From NCBI RefSeq assembly GCF_900156455.1, contig NZ_FTNQ01000002.1, positions 806,001 through 870,000 of the forward strand: 64,000 nucleotides of DNA. Direction: 5' to 3'. This document shows, in pieces, positions 39,001-48,472 of the stretch. The notes below the pieces were generated by a model. That model was not told the origin of the DNA. It worked only from the letters and a program-made list of their open reading frames with translations, and did no database searches. The position numbers were made by a program, and so were the translations under genes. This DNA comes from Microbacterium sp. RURRCA19A. Lineage in GTDB: Bacteria; Actinomycetota; Actinomycetes; Actinomycetales; Microbacteriaceae. Each line of letters opens with the position of its first letter. Within the stretch, counting starts at the first letter, position 1.

Positions 39001-39065
39001 ACACTGATTCAGTGTTGACAGCAACGCTTATCGACCTCAAAGATGATGCAAAAGTGAGCGCTAAC
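39001..39065 (+). promoter_or_regulatory. promoter and LacI-type operator of the GH43/GH51 gene
   Basis: TTGACA at 39015-39020 followed 18 nt later by AAAGAT is a plausible promoter. GTGAGCGCTAAC (39054-39065) is centred on AGCGCT and resembles actinobacterial LacI-family operators (TGTTAGCGCTAACA type), lying just after the expected start site. ACACTGATTCAGTGT at 39001-39015 is a second palindrome overlapping the -35 edge. Confidence 0.65.
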
Positions 39066-39125
39066 ATTTAGAGCTCGCTCGGCCGGCCCCCGCCGGACCA
39101 CCCATCGTCGAGGAGGACGATCTTG

Positions 39126-42100
39126 GTGCTGTCACGCCCCCGAACCCCCGAGTCCGCGCGCGGGAGGACCCTCCGTCGCGCCGGTTCCGTCCTGGCCGCC
39201 GCCGCCGTTGTCCTGAGCGGGCTCGTTCCGGCGATGGGAGCGGCCGCGGCACCGCTGCCCACGCCGCTGGCGTCGTACGACTTCGGTGCCACGTCGGGGA
39301 CGACGGTCCCCGACGCCTCGGGTCACGGTCACGACGCGACGATCCGCGGCGCGGGATTCGCCGTCGACGGCGACAAGCTCTCGCTCCCCGGCGGCGCGGC
39401 GGGGTCGAACGCCGCGTACGTCGAACTGCCCACCGGGCTCTTCGACGGCCGCAGCACGGTCACCGTCTCCGCCTGGCTGCAGGACCGCACCGGCGCAGGC
39501 AACCAAGCCGCGATGTTCTTCGGCACCACCGAGAACCTCCCGCAGCAGTACTGGCTGCTGAACCCCTCGAACCCCGCCGGGCGGGTGAAGTCCGTCCTCA
39601 CCGACGGCCCGCGCATCTCGCAGCCGTGGACCCTTGAGCGCGGAATCTCGCCGACCGACGGCGCCCGCGGTGTCGTCGGTCCCGCCGCGACCGACGCGTG
39701 GGCGCTGTACACGACGGTCATCACCCCGACCTCGATCACCGCGTACCTCGACGGCACGAAGCTCGGCACCGTGGCATCCACCCGGACCGTCGCCGACTTC
39801 GGCACGGGACTCGTTGCGTACATCGGCAAGTCGTCGTACCCCGACCGGATCTGGAAGGGCGGTGTCCGCGACGTCGCGATCTACGACTCCGCCCTCACCG
39901 ACGACGACGTCAAAGCCCTCGTCGCCGAGGGCACGCCCTCGAACCAGCAGGACGTGGATGCCGCGGCCGCGGCTCTCGCGATCCCCGGTGCCGACGATGT
40001 GCGTGGCAACGTGAGCCTGCCCACGGCGGGCGCGAACGGAACCACCGTCGCCTGGGCGTCGTCGGACCCCTCGGTCGTCACGGCGACCGGTGAGGTGACG
40101 CGTCCGGCGCACGGCGACCCGGCGAAGACCGTCGAGGTCACCGCGACCATCGGCAAGGGCTCGAGCTCGACCGCCCGCACCTTCTCCCTCGTCGTGCAGC
40201 CGCTCCCGGAGAAGCAGGAACTGGGCGCCTACTTCTTCCCCTTCTTCACCGGTGAGAGCACGACCACCGACGAGGAGATCTCGTTCGCGACGTCGCGGGG
40301 GAACGACCCGAAGAGCTGGCTGACCCTCAACGACGGCAAGCCCGTCCTCACCTCCGACCAGGGCGAAGAGGGCATCCGCGATCCGTTCGTGCTGCGCTCT
40401 CCTGACGGCGACCGCTTCTACATGCTGTCCACCGACCTGAACATGTTCGACCGCTACAACGGCGACTTCGGTCGTGCGCAGGAGGTCGGCAGCCGCAAGC
40501 TCAACGTCTGGCAGTCCGACGACCTCGTGACCTGGAGCCCGCTGCGCCAGATCACGGTGTCGAGCGCCCTCGCCGGCAACACCTGGGCGCCCGAGGCCAC
40601 GTGGGACGCGGACCGCGGCGAGTACGTCGTCTACTGGGCCTCGAACCTCTACCCGAGCGCCTCGACCGACGGCCGCCGCGCCGCCGACAGCTACAACCGC
40701 ATGATGATGGTCACCACCCGCGACTTCGTGACGTTCAGCGAGCCGCAGCCGTGGGTCGACGTCAAGCGCGGTGCGGGCAAGGGCACGATCGACGCCACCG
40801 TCGTGCGCGACGGCGACGTGTACTACCGCTTCATCAAGGACGAGGCGTCCATGACCGTCCGTCAGGAGCGCTCCACCGACCTCACCGCGACCGTGACCGG
40901 TTCGCTCCCCACGACGAGCTCCACCTCGGGGTGGCAGCTCGTGAAGGAGCAGATCGGCGTCGGTCAGCCGAACCCCTGGGGCGGCACGTTCACCAACGGC
41001 GAGGGCCCGACGGTGTTCGCCGACAACGCCGAGGCCGGCCACTGGTACATGCTCATCGACCAGCCGAGCTACCACGGCGGCCAGGGCTACATGATGTTCG
41101 AGACCCGCGACATCGCGTCGGGGAACTGGACCTCGGTCCCGGATGCCGAGCTCCCGAGCCGCCCCCGCCACGGGACGGTCCTGCCGATCAGCGTCGCCGA
41201 GCAGCAGCGCCTGAACGCCGCGTACCCGACCGACGAGACCGCGGACTACTCGATCACCGCCGACCCGTCGAAGGACGGCGCCGAGATCGCGGACGAGATG
41301 TACGGCGTGTTCTTCGAGGACATCAACAACGCCGCGGACGGCGGGCTCTACGCCGAACTCGTGCGCAACCGGTCGTTCGAGTTCCTCCCCGTCGACAACC
41401 GCGACTTCACGGGCATGACCGCATGGACGCCCGTCGGCGTCGGCGGCGGAAAGGGCACGGCGAAGCCGGTCAATGACGCGTCGCGCATGAACGACCGCAA
41501 CCGCACGTACCTGCAGCTCGACCTGAACAGCTCCGGGGCCGGCACGTTCGGCGTCGAGAACGCGGGCTTCGACACCGGCATCGCGCTCACCGCGGGCGGG
41601 CTGTACGACGTGTCGTTCTGGGGTCGCACGACGGCGCCGGCGGGGACCCCGGTCTCGATCGCGCTGCGTTCGGCCGACGGCACGGCGCTCTCCGATGCCC
41701 TCACGGCCACGGTGGCGGGCGACGGGTGGGTGAAGTACACCGGCACCGTGACGGCGACCGCGACGACCGACAGTGCCCGTCTGCTCGTGCAGGCCGGCGG
41801 CGCGGCCACCCTGAGGCTCGACGAGGTGTCGCTCTTCCCCCGCGACACCTTCATGGGCCGCGTGAACGGCCTCCGCAAGGACATCGCGCAGAAGATCGCC
41901 GACCTGCACCCGAAGTTCGTGCGTTTCCCCGGCGGCTGCATCGTGAACGTCAACAGCCACGAGGACTACTCCGCGGCATCCGGCTACCAGCGTGCCCGGT
42001 CGTACCAGTGGAAGGACAGCGTCGGACCCGTCGAGACCCGCGCGACCAACGCCAACTTCTGGGGCTACAACCAGTCGCTGGGCCTGGGGTACTACGAGTA

Positions 42101-44630
42101 CTTCCAGTTCGCCGAGGACATCGGCGCCAAGCCCGTGCCCGACGTGCCGGCGCTCCTCAACGGCTGCGGACAGGGTCTCCAGCAGACCGACCCCGCGCTG
42201 CTCCAGCGCCACATCCAGGACACGCTCGACCTCATCGAATTCGCCAACGGCGGCGTCGACACGACGTGGGGCAAGCTCCGCGCCGACATGGGCCACCCCG
42301 CCCCGTTCGGTCTCGACCGCATCGAGATCGGCAACGAGGAGAACTACCCCGAGGCGTTCATGGCGAACTTCGTGAAGTTCCGGGATGCCATCACGGCGAA
42401 GTACCCCGACATGATCCTGATCAGCAACTCGGGTCCGGATGCCGAGGGCGCGAACTTCGAGAAGCACTGGGCGCAGAACCGGGCAGAGAACGTCGACATG
42501 GTCGACGAGCACTACTACCGCGACCCCTCGTGGTTCCTCTCGCACAACCTCCGGTACGACTCCTACGACCGGAACGGCCCGAAGGTGTGGATCGGCGAGT
42601 ACGCCTCGCGCGACAACCGGTTCTTCAACGCGCTGTCGGAGGCGGCCTACATGACCGGCCTCGAGCGCAACGCCGACGTCGTGAAGATGGCGTCCTACGC
42701 GCCGCTCCTTGCGGACCAGAGCAGCACGCAGTGGCGGCCCGACCTGATCTGGTTCGACCGCGACCAGGTGTGGGGCTCGGCGAGCTACGAGGTGCAGAAG
42801 CTGTTCATGACCCACACGGGCGACCGCGTCGTGCCCACCACGGCCGACGGAGATCTGGCATCCACGGGTCTCGCCGGATCGGTCGGGCTGTCGACCTGGA
42901 GCACGTCGGCGCGCTACGACGACGTGAAGGTCACCGACCCGGACGGGAAGACGCTCTTCGCGGACGACTTCTCCGACAAGAACGACGACGGGTGGACGAA
43001 GCTCGCGAACGCGGGATCGTGGTCGGCGGCCGACGGCAGCTACGTGCAGTCGTCGACGACGGCGAACAACACCCTCGTCGCGGGGCCGGCGATCGACGCG
43101 ACCGACTACGACGTGTCGCTGAAGGCCACCAAGCTCGCCGGCGCCGAGGGCTTCCTCGTGGGCTTCGGCGTGCAGGGATCGGCCGACTACCTGTGGTGGA
43201 ACCTCGGCGGCTGGGGCAACACCCGCAGCGTCGTCGAGAAGGCCGTGGGCGGGGCGAAGTCGATCGTCACCGACACCGGGACGCCGCGCGTCGAGACCGG
43301 TCGCACCTACGACCTGCGCATCCAGGTGCGCGGCCCCGAGGTGACGCTGTTCGTCGACGGGCAGCAGGCCGGCCACTTCACGAACACCGCGGTCGAGCCC
43401 TTCGCCCAGGTGATGACGAAGGACGAGGCGACCGGTGACGTCATCCTCAAGGTCGTCAACGCGCAGGCCAAGGAGGCCGTCACGAAGGTCGACCTCGGCG
43501 GTCTGACGGTGCTGCCGGACGCGCAGATGACCGTGCTCGCCGCCGCCCCGGGCGCGGTGAACACCGCGGATGCCACACCGGTGGCGCCGAAGACGTCCGA
43601 GGTGACGGTGAGCGGGAGCTTCACGCGCACCTTCGCCCCGTACTCGGTGACGTTCCTGCGGATGCACACCCGGACGCCCGACACGCAGGCGCCGGCCGTG
43701 ACGGTCGCGACCTCGCCCGCCGCGCCCGACGGCGCGAACGGCTGGTTCGTGTCTCCCGTCGCGGTCACCGCGACCGCGACCGACGACGTCGACGCCGCAC
43801 CGCGGATCGAGGTCAGCACCGACGGCGGCACGACGTGGGCCGCGTACAGCGGCGCGGTCACCCCGGCCGACGGCACGGCGAACCTTGCGTTCCGTGCCAC
43901 GGACGCGACCGGCAACGTGTCGGCATCCGTTCCGGCGACGGTCCGGGTCGACCGTGCCGCCCCGACGGTGACGAGCGTCGTGGATGCCACGGCCCGTACG
44001 GTGCGCCTCACCGCCGCCGACGCCGCCTCGGGAGTGGACCGCATCGAGTACCGCCTGGGCGACTCGGGGAGTTGGACCGCCGTGTCCGGCGCTGAGGCCG
44101 TCGTGACCGCCCCGGCGGGGTCCGTCACCGTCTCGTACCGCGCGGTCGACGTGGCCGGCAACATCGGTGGGGTCGGCTCGGCCTCGGTCGGTGCCACCGC
44201 GGGCGACCCGACGCTGTCGGTGTCGGGCGACCTGGTCGCCGGTGGTTCGATCACCGTCACGGGCACCGGCTGGCCCACGGACGCCGACGGTCGGCTCGAG
44301 CTGCACTCGACCCCGATCGACCTCGGCGCTCTGCGCACCGACGGCGACGGGACGTTCCGCGTCACCGTAACGCTGCCGGCCGATGTCACCGCGGGGATGC
44401 ACGAGCTGGTCGCGATCGTCGGCGACGCGCAGGCGTCGGTCCCGGTCGAGATCCGCGCCGCGGCGACGCCCGGCACCACGCCGCCGACGAGGAACGGACA
44501 GACGCCGGCCGCGAGCACGCCGCTCGCCGTCACCGGCGGGACGGTCTCGATCGCCGCGCTCGTGCTCGGTCTGCTCGCGCTCGTCGCGGGGGTCGCGATC
44601 CGTCGGCGCCGTCGCATCCGTCAGGACTGA
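39126..44630 (+). CDS. secreted multidomain arabinan-degrading enzyme, GH43 + GH51 fusion
   Basis: 1834-residue extracellular enzyme. Signal peptide about 1-42; LamG-like domain about 45-250; atrophied bacterial Ig-like domain about 265-350; GH43-like five-blade domain about 364-680 (GIRDPFVLRSPDG, NTWAPEATWD, NGEGPTVF). A GH51 alpha-L-arabinofuranosidase domain runs from about 705, interrupted by a second LamG-like insert at about 1264-1440. The GH51 acid/base is E1071 (IGNEENY) and the nucleophile E1158 (WIGEYAS). Ig/OmpL47-like repeats and a wall-anchor tail (LAVTG, hydrophobic stretch, RRRRR) follow. It should strip arabinose from arabinan or arabinoxylan at the surface. GTG 39126 lies 9 nt after AGGAGG; TTG at 39123 is an alternative. 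Confidence 0.9.
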   Translation: MLSRPRTPESARGRTLRRAGSVLAAAAVVLSGLVPAMGAAAAPLPTPLASYDFGATSGTTVPDASGHGHDATIRGAGFAVDGDKLSLPGGAAGSNAAYVELPTGLFDGRSTVTVSAWLQDRTGAGNQAAMFFGTTENLPQQYWLLNPSNPAGRVKSVLTDGPRISQPWTLERGISPTDGARGVVGPAATDAWALYTTVITPTSITAYLDGTKLGTVASTRTVADFGTGLVAYIGKSSYPDRIWKGGVRDVAIYDSALTDDDVKALVAEGTPSNQQDVDAAAAALAIPGADDVRGNVSLPTAGANGTTVAWASSDPSVVTATGEVTRPAHGDPAKTVEVTATIGKGSSSTARTFSLVVQPLPEKQELGAYFFPFFTGESTTTDEEISFATSRGNDPKSWLTLNDGKPVLTSDQGEEGIRDPFVLRSPDGDRFYMLSTDLNMFDRYNGDFGRAQEVGSRKLNVWQSDDLVTWSPLRQITVSSALAGNTWAPEATWDADRGEYVVYWASNLYPSASTDGRRAADSYNRMMMVTTRDFVTFSEPQPWVDVKRGAGKGTIDATVVRDGDVYYRFIKDEASMTVRQERSTDLTATVTGSLPTTSSTSGWQLVKEQIGVGQPNPWGGTFTNGEGPTVFADNAEAGHWYMLIDQPSYHGGQGYMMFETRDIASGNWTSVPDAELPSRPRHGTVLPISVAEQQRLNAAYPTDETADYSITADPSKDGAEIADEMYGVFFEDINNAADGGLYAELVRNRSFEFLPVDNRDFTGMTAWTPVGVGGGKGTAKPVNDASRMNDRNRTYLQLDLNSSGAGTFGVENAGFDTGIALTAGGLYDVSFWGRTTAPAGTPVSIALRSADGTALSDALTATVAGDGWVKYTGTVTATATTDSARLLVQAGGAATLRLDEVSLFPRDTFMGRVNGLRKDIAQKIADLHPKFVRFPGGCIVNVNSHEDYSAASGYQRARSYQWKDSVGPVETRATNANFWGYNQSLGLGYYEYFQFAEDIGAKPVPDVPALLNGCGQGLQQTDPALLQRHIQDTLDLIEFANGGVDTTWGKLRADMGHPAPFGLDRIEIGNEENYPEAFMANFVKFRDAITAKYPDMILISNSGPDAEGANFEKHWAQNRAENVDMVDEHYYRDPSWFLSHNLRYDSYDRNGPKVWIGEYASRDNRFFNALSEAAYMTGLERNADVVKMASYAPLLADQSSTQWRPDLIWFDRDQVWGSASYEVQKLFMTHTGDRVVPTTADGDLASTGLAGSVGLSTWSTSARYDDVKVTDPDGKTLFADDFSDKNDDGWTKLANAGSWSAADGSYVQSSTTANNTLVAGPAIDATDYDVSLKATKLAGAEGFLVGFGVQGSADYLWWNLGGWGNTRSVVEKAVGGAKSIVTDTGTPRVETGRTYDLRIQVRGPEVTLFVDGQQAGHFTNTAVEPFAQVMTKDEATGDVILKVVNAQAKEAVTKVDLGGLTVLPDAQMTVLAAAPGAVNTADATPVAPKTSEVTVSGSFTRTFAPYSVTFLRMHTRTPDTQAPAVTVATSPAAPDGANGWFVSPVAVTATATDDVDAAPRIEVSTDGGTTWAAYSGAVTPADGTANLAFRATDATGNVSASVPATVRVDRAAPTVTSVVDATARTVRLTAADAASGVDRIEYRLGDSGSWTAVSGAEAVVTAPAGSVTVSYRAVDVAGNIGGVGSASVGATAGDPTLSVSGDLVAGGSITVTGTGWPTDADGRLELHSTPIDLGALRTDGDGTFRVTVTLPADVTAGMHELVAIVGDAQASVPVEIRAAATPGTTPPTRNGQTPAASTPLAVTGGTVSIAALVLGLLALVAGVAIRRRRRIRQD

Positions 44631-44640
44631 CGCGTCCGAT

Positions 44641-44680
44641 CGGGAAGGACCTCGTCGCTGTGGCGGCGGGGTCCTTCCCG
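44641..44680 (+). terminator. terminator after the GH43/GH51 gene
   Basis: CGGGAAGGACC (44641-44651) pairs perfectly with GGTCCTTCCCG (44670-44680), 10 nt after the stop codon. Confidence 0.7.
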
Positions 44681-44746
44681 TGTGGATTCGCGGTCGCGCG
44701 GCGGGGCCGCCCGGGGCGCGCGGGGGCGGTGCCTAGGCTGTGGAGC

Positions 44747-47700
44747 ATGAGCGAGAACGACCCGCACGCGCACGGTTCCCTGCTCTCCGCCGACGCGGTC
44801 GAGCGTGCCACGGCCCTGGCCGCGACCTTCACCGCCGACGCCCCGACGCTCCCGTCGCCGCCGGCCTCCGCCGAGGTCGCGGCGTTCCTCGCGCGCGCCG
44901 CCGACGACATCCTGCGACCGGAGGGGACGTCGGCTCCCGCGGCCGCCCTGCATCGACTGGCCGGCGATGCCCCCGCGGCGCTGCCGTGGCGGGTGCGCGG
45001 CGCCGTCCACCTGGGCGGGGCGATCGCCCCCGTCCTGCCGACCCCGGCGGTGCCGCTCGCGCGCCGTGTCCTCTCCGAAGCCCTCTCGTCGCTGTCCCTC
45101 GACGCGCGCACCGATCGCCTCGGCACAGCCCTCGCCTCGCTCGGCTCCGACGCCGTCGCCGACCTGCGGCTCACGGCACCGGACGTCCGCGGCGAGACGG
45201 CCGCACGGCACCGGCTCGACGGCATCCGCGCCCTCGTCGCCCGCGACGACGTCACCCGGGTCTCGGTCGCCGTGCGCGAAGTGGTCACCGGCCTCTCGCG
45301 GTGGGCCTTCGCCGCGGATGTCGAGCACGCCGCGGAGCGGCTGCTGCCCTTGTTCCGGGATGCCGTCGGTGCGGCGACCCGCGTCACGCTCGTCGCCGAG
45401 GGCCGCGACGACCTCGACCTCACCGTCGCGGTCCTCACCCGCGTGCTCGAGGAGCCGGGTCTGCGCGCCGCCGACGCCGGCATCTCCCTGCCGATCGCCG
45501 TGCCCGAAACGCTCAGCGTCCTGCGGGAACTCGCCGCGTGGGCGCGCCTGCGGGTCGACGACGGCGGTGCACCGCTCGCGGTGCGCCTCGACGACGCGAT
45601 CCCGACCACCGACGACGCGCTCCGCGCGGCGCGTCACGGCTGGCGTGCCCCCGCGGCCACCGCGACCGCCGATCTCGACGCGCTCGCCGTCGTCGCCGTG
45701 CGCGAGGCCCTCGGCCGCCGCGCCGCCGAAGGGGTGCGCGTCGACTTCGCGACCGGCGACCCGGTCCGCGCGGCGATCGTGCGGACCCTGGCCCACGCCG
45801 CCGACGTTCCGATCGACCTCGCCCTGCCCCTCGGCGTCGCGTGGAGCGTGGAGGGGGCGCACATCGTGCTCGCGCCGGTCGTGCACCCCGACGACGCCGA
45901 TGCCGTGGTGGCGCCCCTCGCCGCCGCGGCGGCGGGGCGACGGGCGCCCGACGGCGAGGACGTCGAGGACCGGGTGGCGGCGGCCCTCGCGACGCCCGAG
46001 CCGGCGCCCGCCCCGCCGCGGGAGCCGCAGCGCGGAACCGTCCCGACACCACCGATCCTGCGCGAGCCGGCCGCCGCCGACGTCGAGGAGCCGGGCCTGA
46101 CGCAGGCCGTGCTGGGGATCGCCCGCGACGCCGCCCCCGGGGATACGCAGGCGCTCGGACCCGACGTCCAGCAGATGCTGTTCGGCGGACAGGCGTTCGT
46201 CGACACCGCCGTGTTCTCGGTCCGCGAGACCGCCGAGCTCTCCGGCGCCGCCCCCGGCTTCCGCAACACCCCCGCCGCCGATCCCGCCGTCGCCGCGGAC
46301 CGTGCCTGGGTCCACGACGTCCTCGCCGCGGTCGGCGCCTCCACCGCGGGAGACGCCACGGCCGCCGCCGGCCGCATCGACGACGAAGCGGGTCTGGACG
46401 CCGTGATCTCGCGGGTCCGCGACGCCGCCGCCGGGTGGGGGGCCCGCGCCGCCACCGACCGCGCCGCCGTGATCGACGCGGCATCCCGCGCGCTCGCCGA
46501 ACGCCGCGCGGAGCTGGTCGAGGTGCTGGCCTCGGAGGCCCGCGCGCTGTTCGCCGAAGCCGACGCCGAGGTCGACGAAGCCATCGACGCCGCCGCGTAC
46601 TACGCCCTGACCGCGAAGGAGCTCGACCGTGTCGCCGGCGCGGTGTTCGTCCCCGACCGGGTCACCGTCGTCGCTCCGCGCTGGAATTCCTCGGTCGGCC
46701 TGTGCGCCGCCGAGACCCTCGCGGCGCTCGCCGCCGGCTCCGGCGTCGTCCTGACGCCGTCGCCGCGCGCGCGGCGAGCCGGAGCCGTGGTCGCCGAGGC
46801 GCTGTGGGCGGCGGGGGTCCCGCGCGACGTCTTCGCCTACGTCGACCTGAACGAGGAGGCATCCGGTCGGGCGCTCCTGGTGCACCCCGGGGTGGATCGG
46901 GTGCTGCTCGCGGGCGCGCGGACGACCGCCGAGAGGTTCCTCGAGTGGCGGCCGAGCCTGCCCCTGCAGGCGTTGACGGCCGGACGCAACGCGGTGATCG
47001 TCGCCCCCTCGGCCGACCTCGACCGTGCCGTGGCCGATATCGTCGCCGGCGCCTTCTGCCGGGCCGGGCAGGCCGCGACCGCGTCGTCGTTGGTCATCCT
47101 CGTCGGCGCCGCCGCGCGCTCGACGCGGTTCCTGGAGCAGCTCAAGGATGCCGTGGGGTCGCTGCGCGTGGGCCCCGCCGACGACCCGCTCTCCGACGTC
47201 GGCCCGCTCGTCGAGGAACCCCAGGGCGAGGTGCGCCGCGCCCTCACCGTGCTCGCCGACGGGGAGCGCTGGCTCGTCGAGCCGCGCGAGCTCGACCTCG
47301 GCCCCGACACGGCGGGACGCTTCTGGACGCCCGGTGTGCGCACGGGCGTCCACGCCGGCTCGCACCTGACGCGCGCCGCCGTGGCGGCTCCGGTGCTCGG
47401 CATCCTGCACGCCCCCACGCTGAGCCGTGCGATCGAACTGCAGAACCTCGTCGGTTCCGGGTTCGTCGCCGGGCTCCACACCCGCGACGCCGCCGAGCTC
47501 GACCTGTGGCTCGACACCGTCGACGCGGCCGTGCTGCGGGTCAACCGGCCCACCACCGGCGCCGTCGTGCAGCGCGAGCCGCTCGGTGGCTGGGGAACGT
47601 CGGGCGTGGGTGCGGGCGCGATGTCGGGCGGCCCGAACCGCCTCGTCGCTCTCGGATCGTGGCGGCCGTCGGCCGGGGGACCCGCATCGACCACGCTGCA

Positions 47701-48361
47701 CCTGCGCGGCCTCGACACCCGCATCTCGACGCTCATCGAAGCGGCGCAGCCCACGCTCGACTACGCCGCGTTCGAGTGGCTGCGTCGGGGAGCGCTTTCC
47801 GACGCCGTCGCCTGGGACCGCGAGTTCGGGCGGGTGAAGGATGCCGCACGGGTCGGACTGGAGCGGAACCTGCTGCGCTACCGCCCCACCGACGTCGCCA
47901 TCCGCGCCACGGCCGACGCCCCGTGGCAGGCGGTGCTCCGCGTGCTGGTCGCGGCCGTGCGCTCGGGCTCGGACTTCAGCCTCAGCACGCCGGTCGGGCT
48001 CCCGGCCGCGGTCCGGCATCTGCTCGGGGAGAGCGCCGTGCCCGTCTCGGTCGAGACCGACGCGGAGTGGCTGCAGCGCCTGGCGGGTGGCATCCCGGAT
48101 GCCGAGCCCGTCGCGGATGCGGTGGTCCCGGCGCCCGCGCGCCCGTCGCGCGTGCGCCTGATCGGGGCCGCCCCCACGGTGGAGGCGCAGCGCGTCGCGC
48201 TCGCCGAGGCGATCGGCGGCGACACCTCGGTGACGGTGTACTCCGGCGAGGTCACCACGGCCGGCCGCGTCGAGCTGCTGCCGTTCCTCCGGGAGCAGGC
48301 GATCTCGATCGAGGCGTTCCGCTTCGGCCGCCCCGACCCCTGGAGCGCCGAGGTCATCTGA
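44747..48361 (+). CDS. PutA-like protein with both active sites degraded
   Basis: 1204-residue homologue of bifunctional proline dehydrogenase / P5C dehydrogenase; overall order and length match actinobacterial PutA. In the proline dehydrogenase half the catalytic-lysine motif VRLVKGA is replaced by VRLDDAI, and the SHN-type histidine motif by FATGD. In the aldehyde dehydrogenase half the catalytic glutamate motif ETGGKN reads LTAGRN (L743), and GQKCS reads GQAAT, placing alanine (A777) at the nucleophilic cysteine. The frame is intact with normal codon use, so it looks like a maintained pseudoenzyme rather than a dead gene. TAGGCT lies 7 nt before the ATG. No proline transporter is nearby. 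Confidence 0.85.
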   Translation: MSENDPHAHGSLLSADAVERATALAATFTADAPTLPSPPASAEVAAFLARAADDILRPEGTSAPAAALHRLAGDAPAALPWRVRGAVHLGGAIAPVLPTPAVPLARRVLSEALSSLSLDARTDRLGTALASLGSDAVADLRLTAPDVRGETAARHRLDGIRALVARDDVTRVSVAVREVVTGLSRWAFAADVEHAAERLLPLFRDAVGAATRVTLVAEGRDDLDLTVAVLTRVLEEPGLRAADAGISLPIAVPETLSVLRELAAWARLRVDDGGAPLAVRLDDAIPTTDDALRAARHGWRAPAATATADLDALAVVAVREALGRRAAEGVRVDFATGDPVRAAIVRTLAHAADVPIDLALPLGVAWSVEGAHIVLAPVVHPDDADAVVAPLAAAAAGRRAPDGEDVEDRVAAALATPEPAPAPPREPQRGTVPTPPILREPAAADVEEPGLTQAVLGIARDAAPGDTQALGPDVQQMLFGGQAFVDTAVFSVRETAELSGAAPGFRNTPAADPAVAADRAWVHDVLAAVGASTAGDATAAAGRIDDEAGLDAVISRVRDAAAGWGARAATDRAAVIDAASRALAERRAELVEVLASEARALFAEADAEVDEAIDAAAYYALTAKELDRVAGAVFVPDRVTVVAPRWNSSVGLCAAETLAALAAGSGVVLTPSPRARRAGAVVAEALWAAGVPRDVFAYVDLNEEASGRALLVHPGVDRVLLAGARTTAERFLEWRPSLPLQALTAGRNAVIVAPSADLDRAVADIVAGAFCRAGQAATASSLVILVGAAARSTRFLEQLKDAVGSLRVGPADDPLSDVGPLVEEPQGEVRRALTVLADGERWLVEPRELDLGPDTAGRFWTPGVRTGVHAGSHLTRAAVAAPVLGILHAPTLSRAIELQNLVGSGFVAGLHTRDAAELDLWLDTVDAAVLRVNRPTTGAVVQREPLGGWGTSGVGAGAMSGGPNRLVALGSWRPSAGGPASTTLHLRGLDTRISTLIEAAQPTLDYAAFEWLRRGALSDAVAWDREFGRVKDAARVGLERNLLRYRPTDVAIRATADAPWQAVLRVLVAAVRSGSDFSLSTPVGLPAAVRHLLGESAVPVSVETDAEWLQRLAGGIPDAEPVADAVVPAPARPSRVRLIGAAPTVEAQRVALAEAIGGDTSVTVYSGEVTTAGRVELLPFLREQAISIEAFRFGRPDPWSAEVI

Positions 48362-48413
48362 CGCGCCCCGCCCGCCCGCCGCCCGGGGAAGGGGCCGCCA
48401 TCCGCCGGTTTCG

Positions 48414-48423
48414 AAAACGTTTT
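48414..48423. promoter_or_regulatory. LacI-type operator before the intracellular GH51 gene
   Basis: AAAACGTTTT is a perfect 10-bp palindrome within GAAAACGTTTTAC, 50 nt before the start codon. It resembles LacI-family operators of the GAAACGTTTC class and differs from the AGCGCT-centred site at 39054. Confidence 0.6.
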
Positions 48424-48472
48424 ACGGAACGCTCGTGGGCGGATACCGTCGGACGGAACCGGAGGAGCAATG

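Noticed and set aside
39132..44402. 1756-codon minus-strand frame antisense to the GH43/GH51 gene
   Set aside because: No domain or motif, composition of an antisense shadow; the plus strand has full catalytic motifs.
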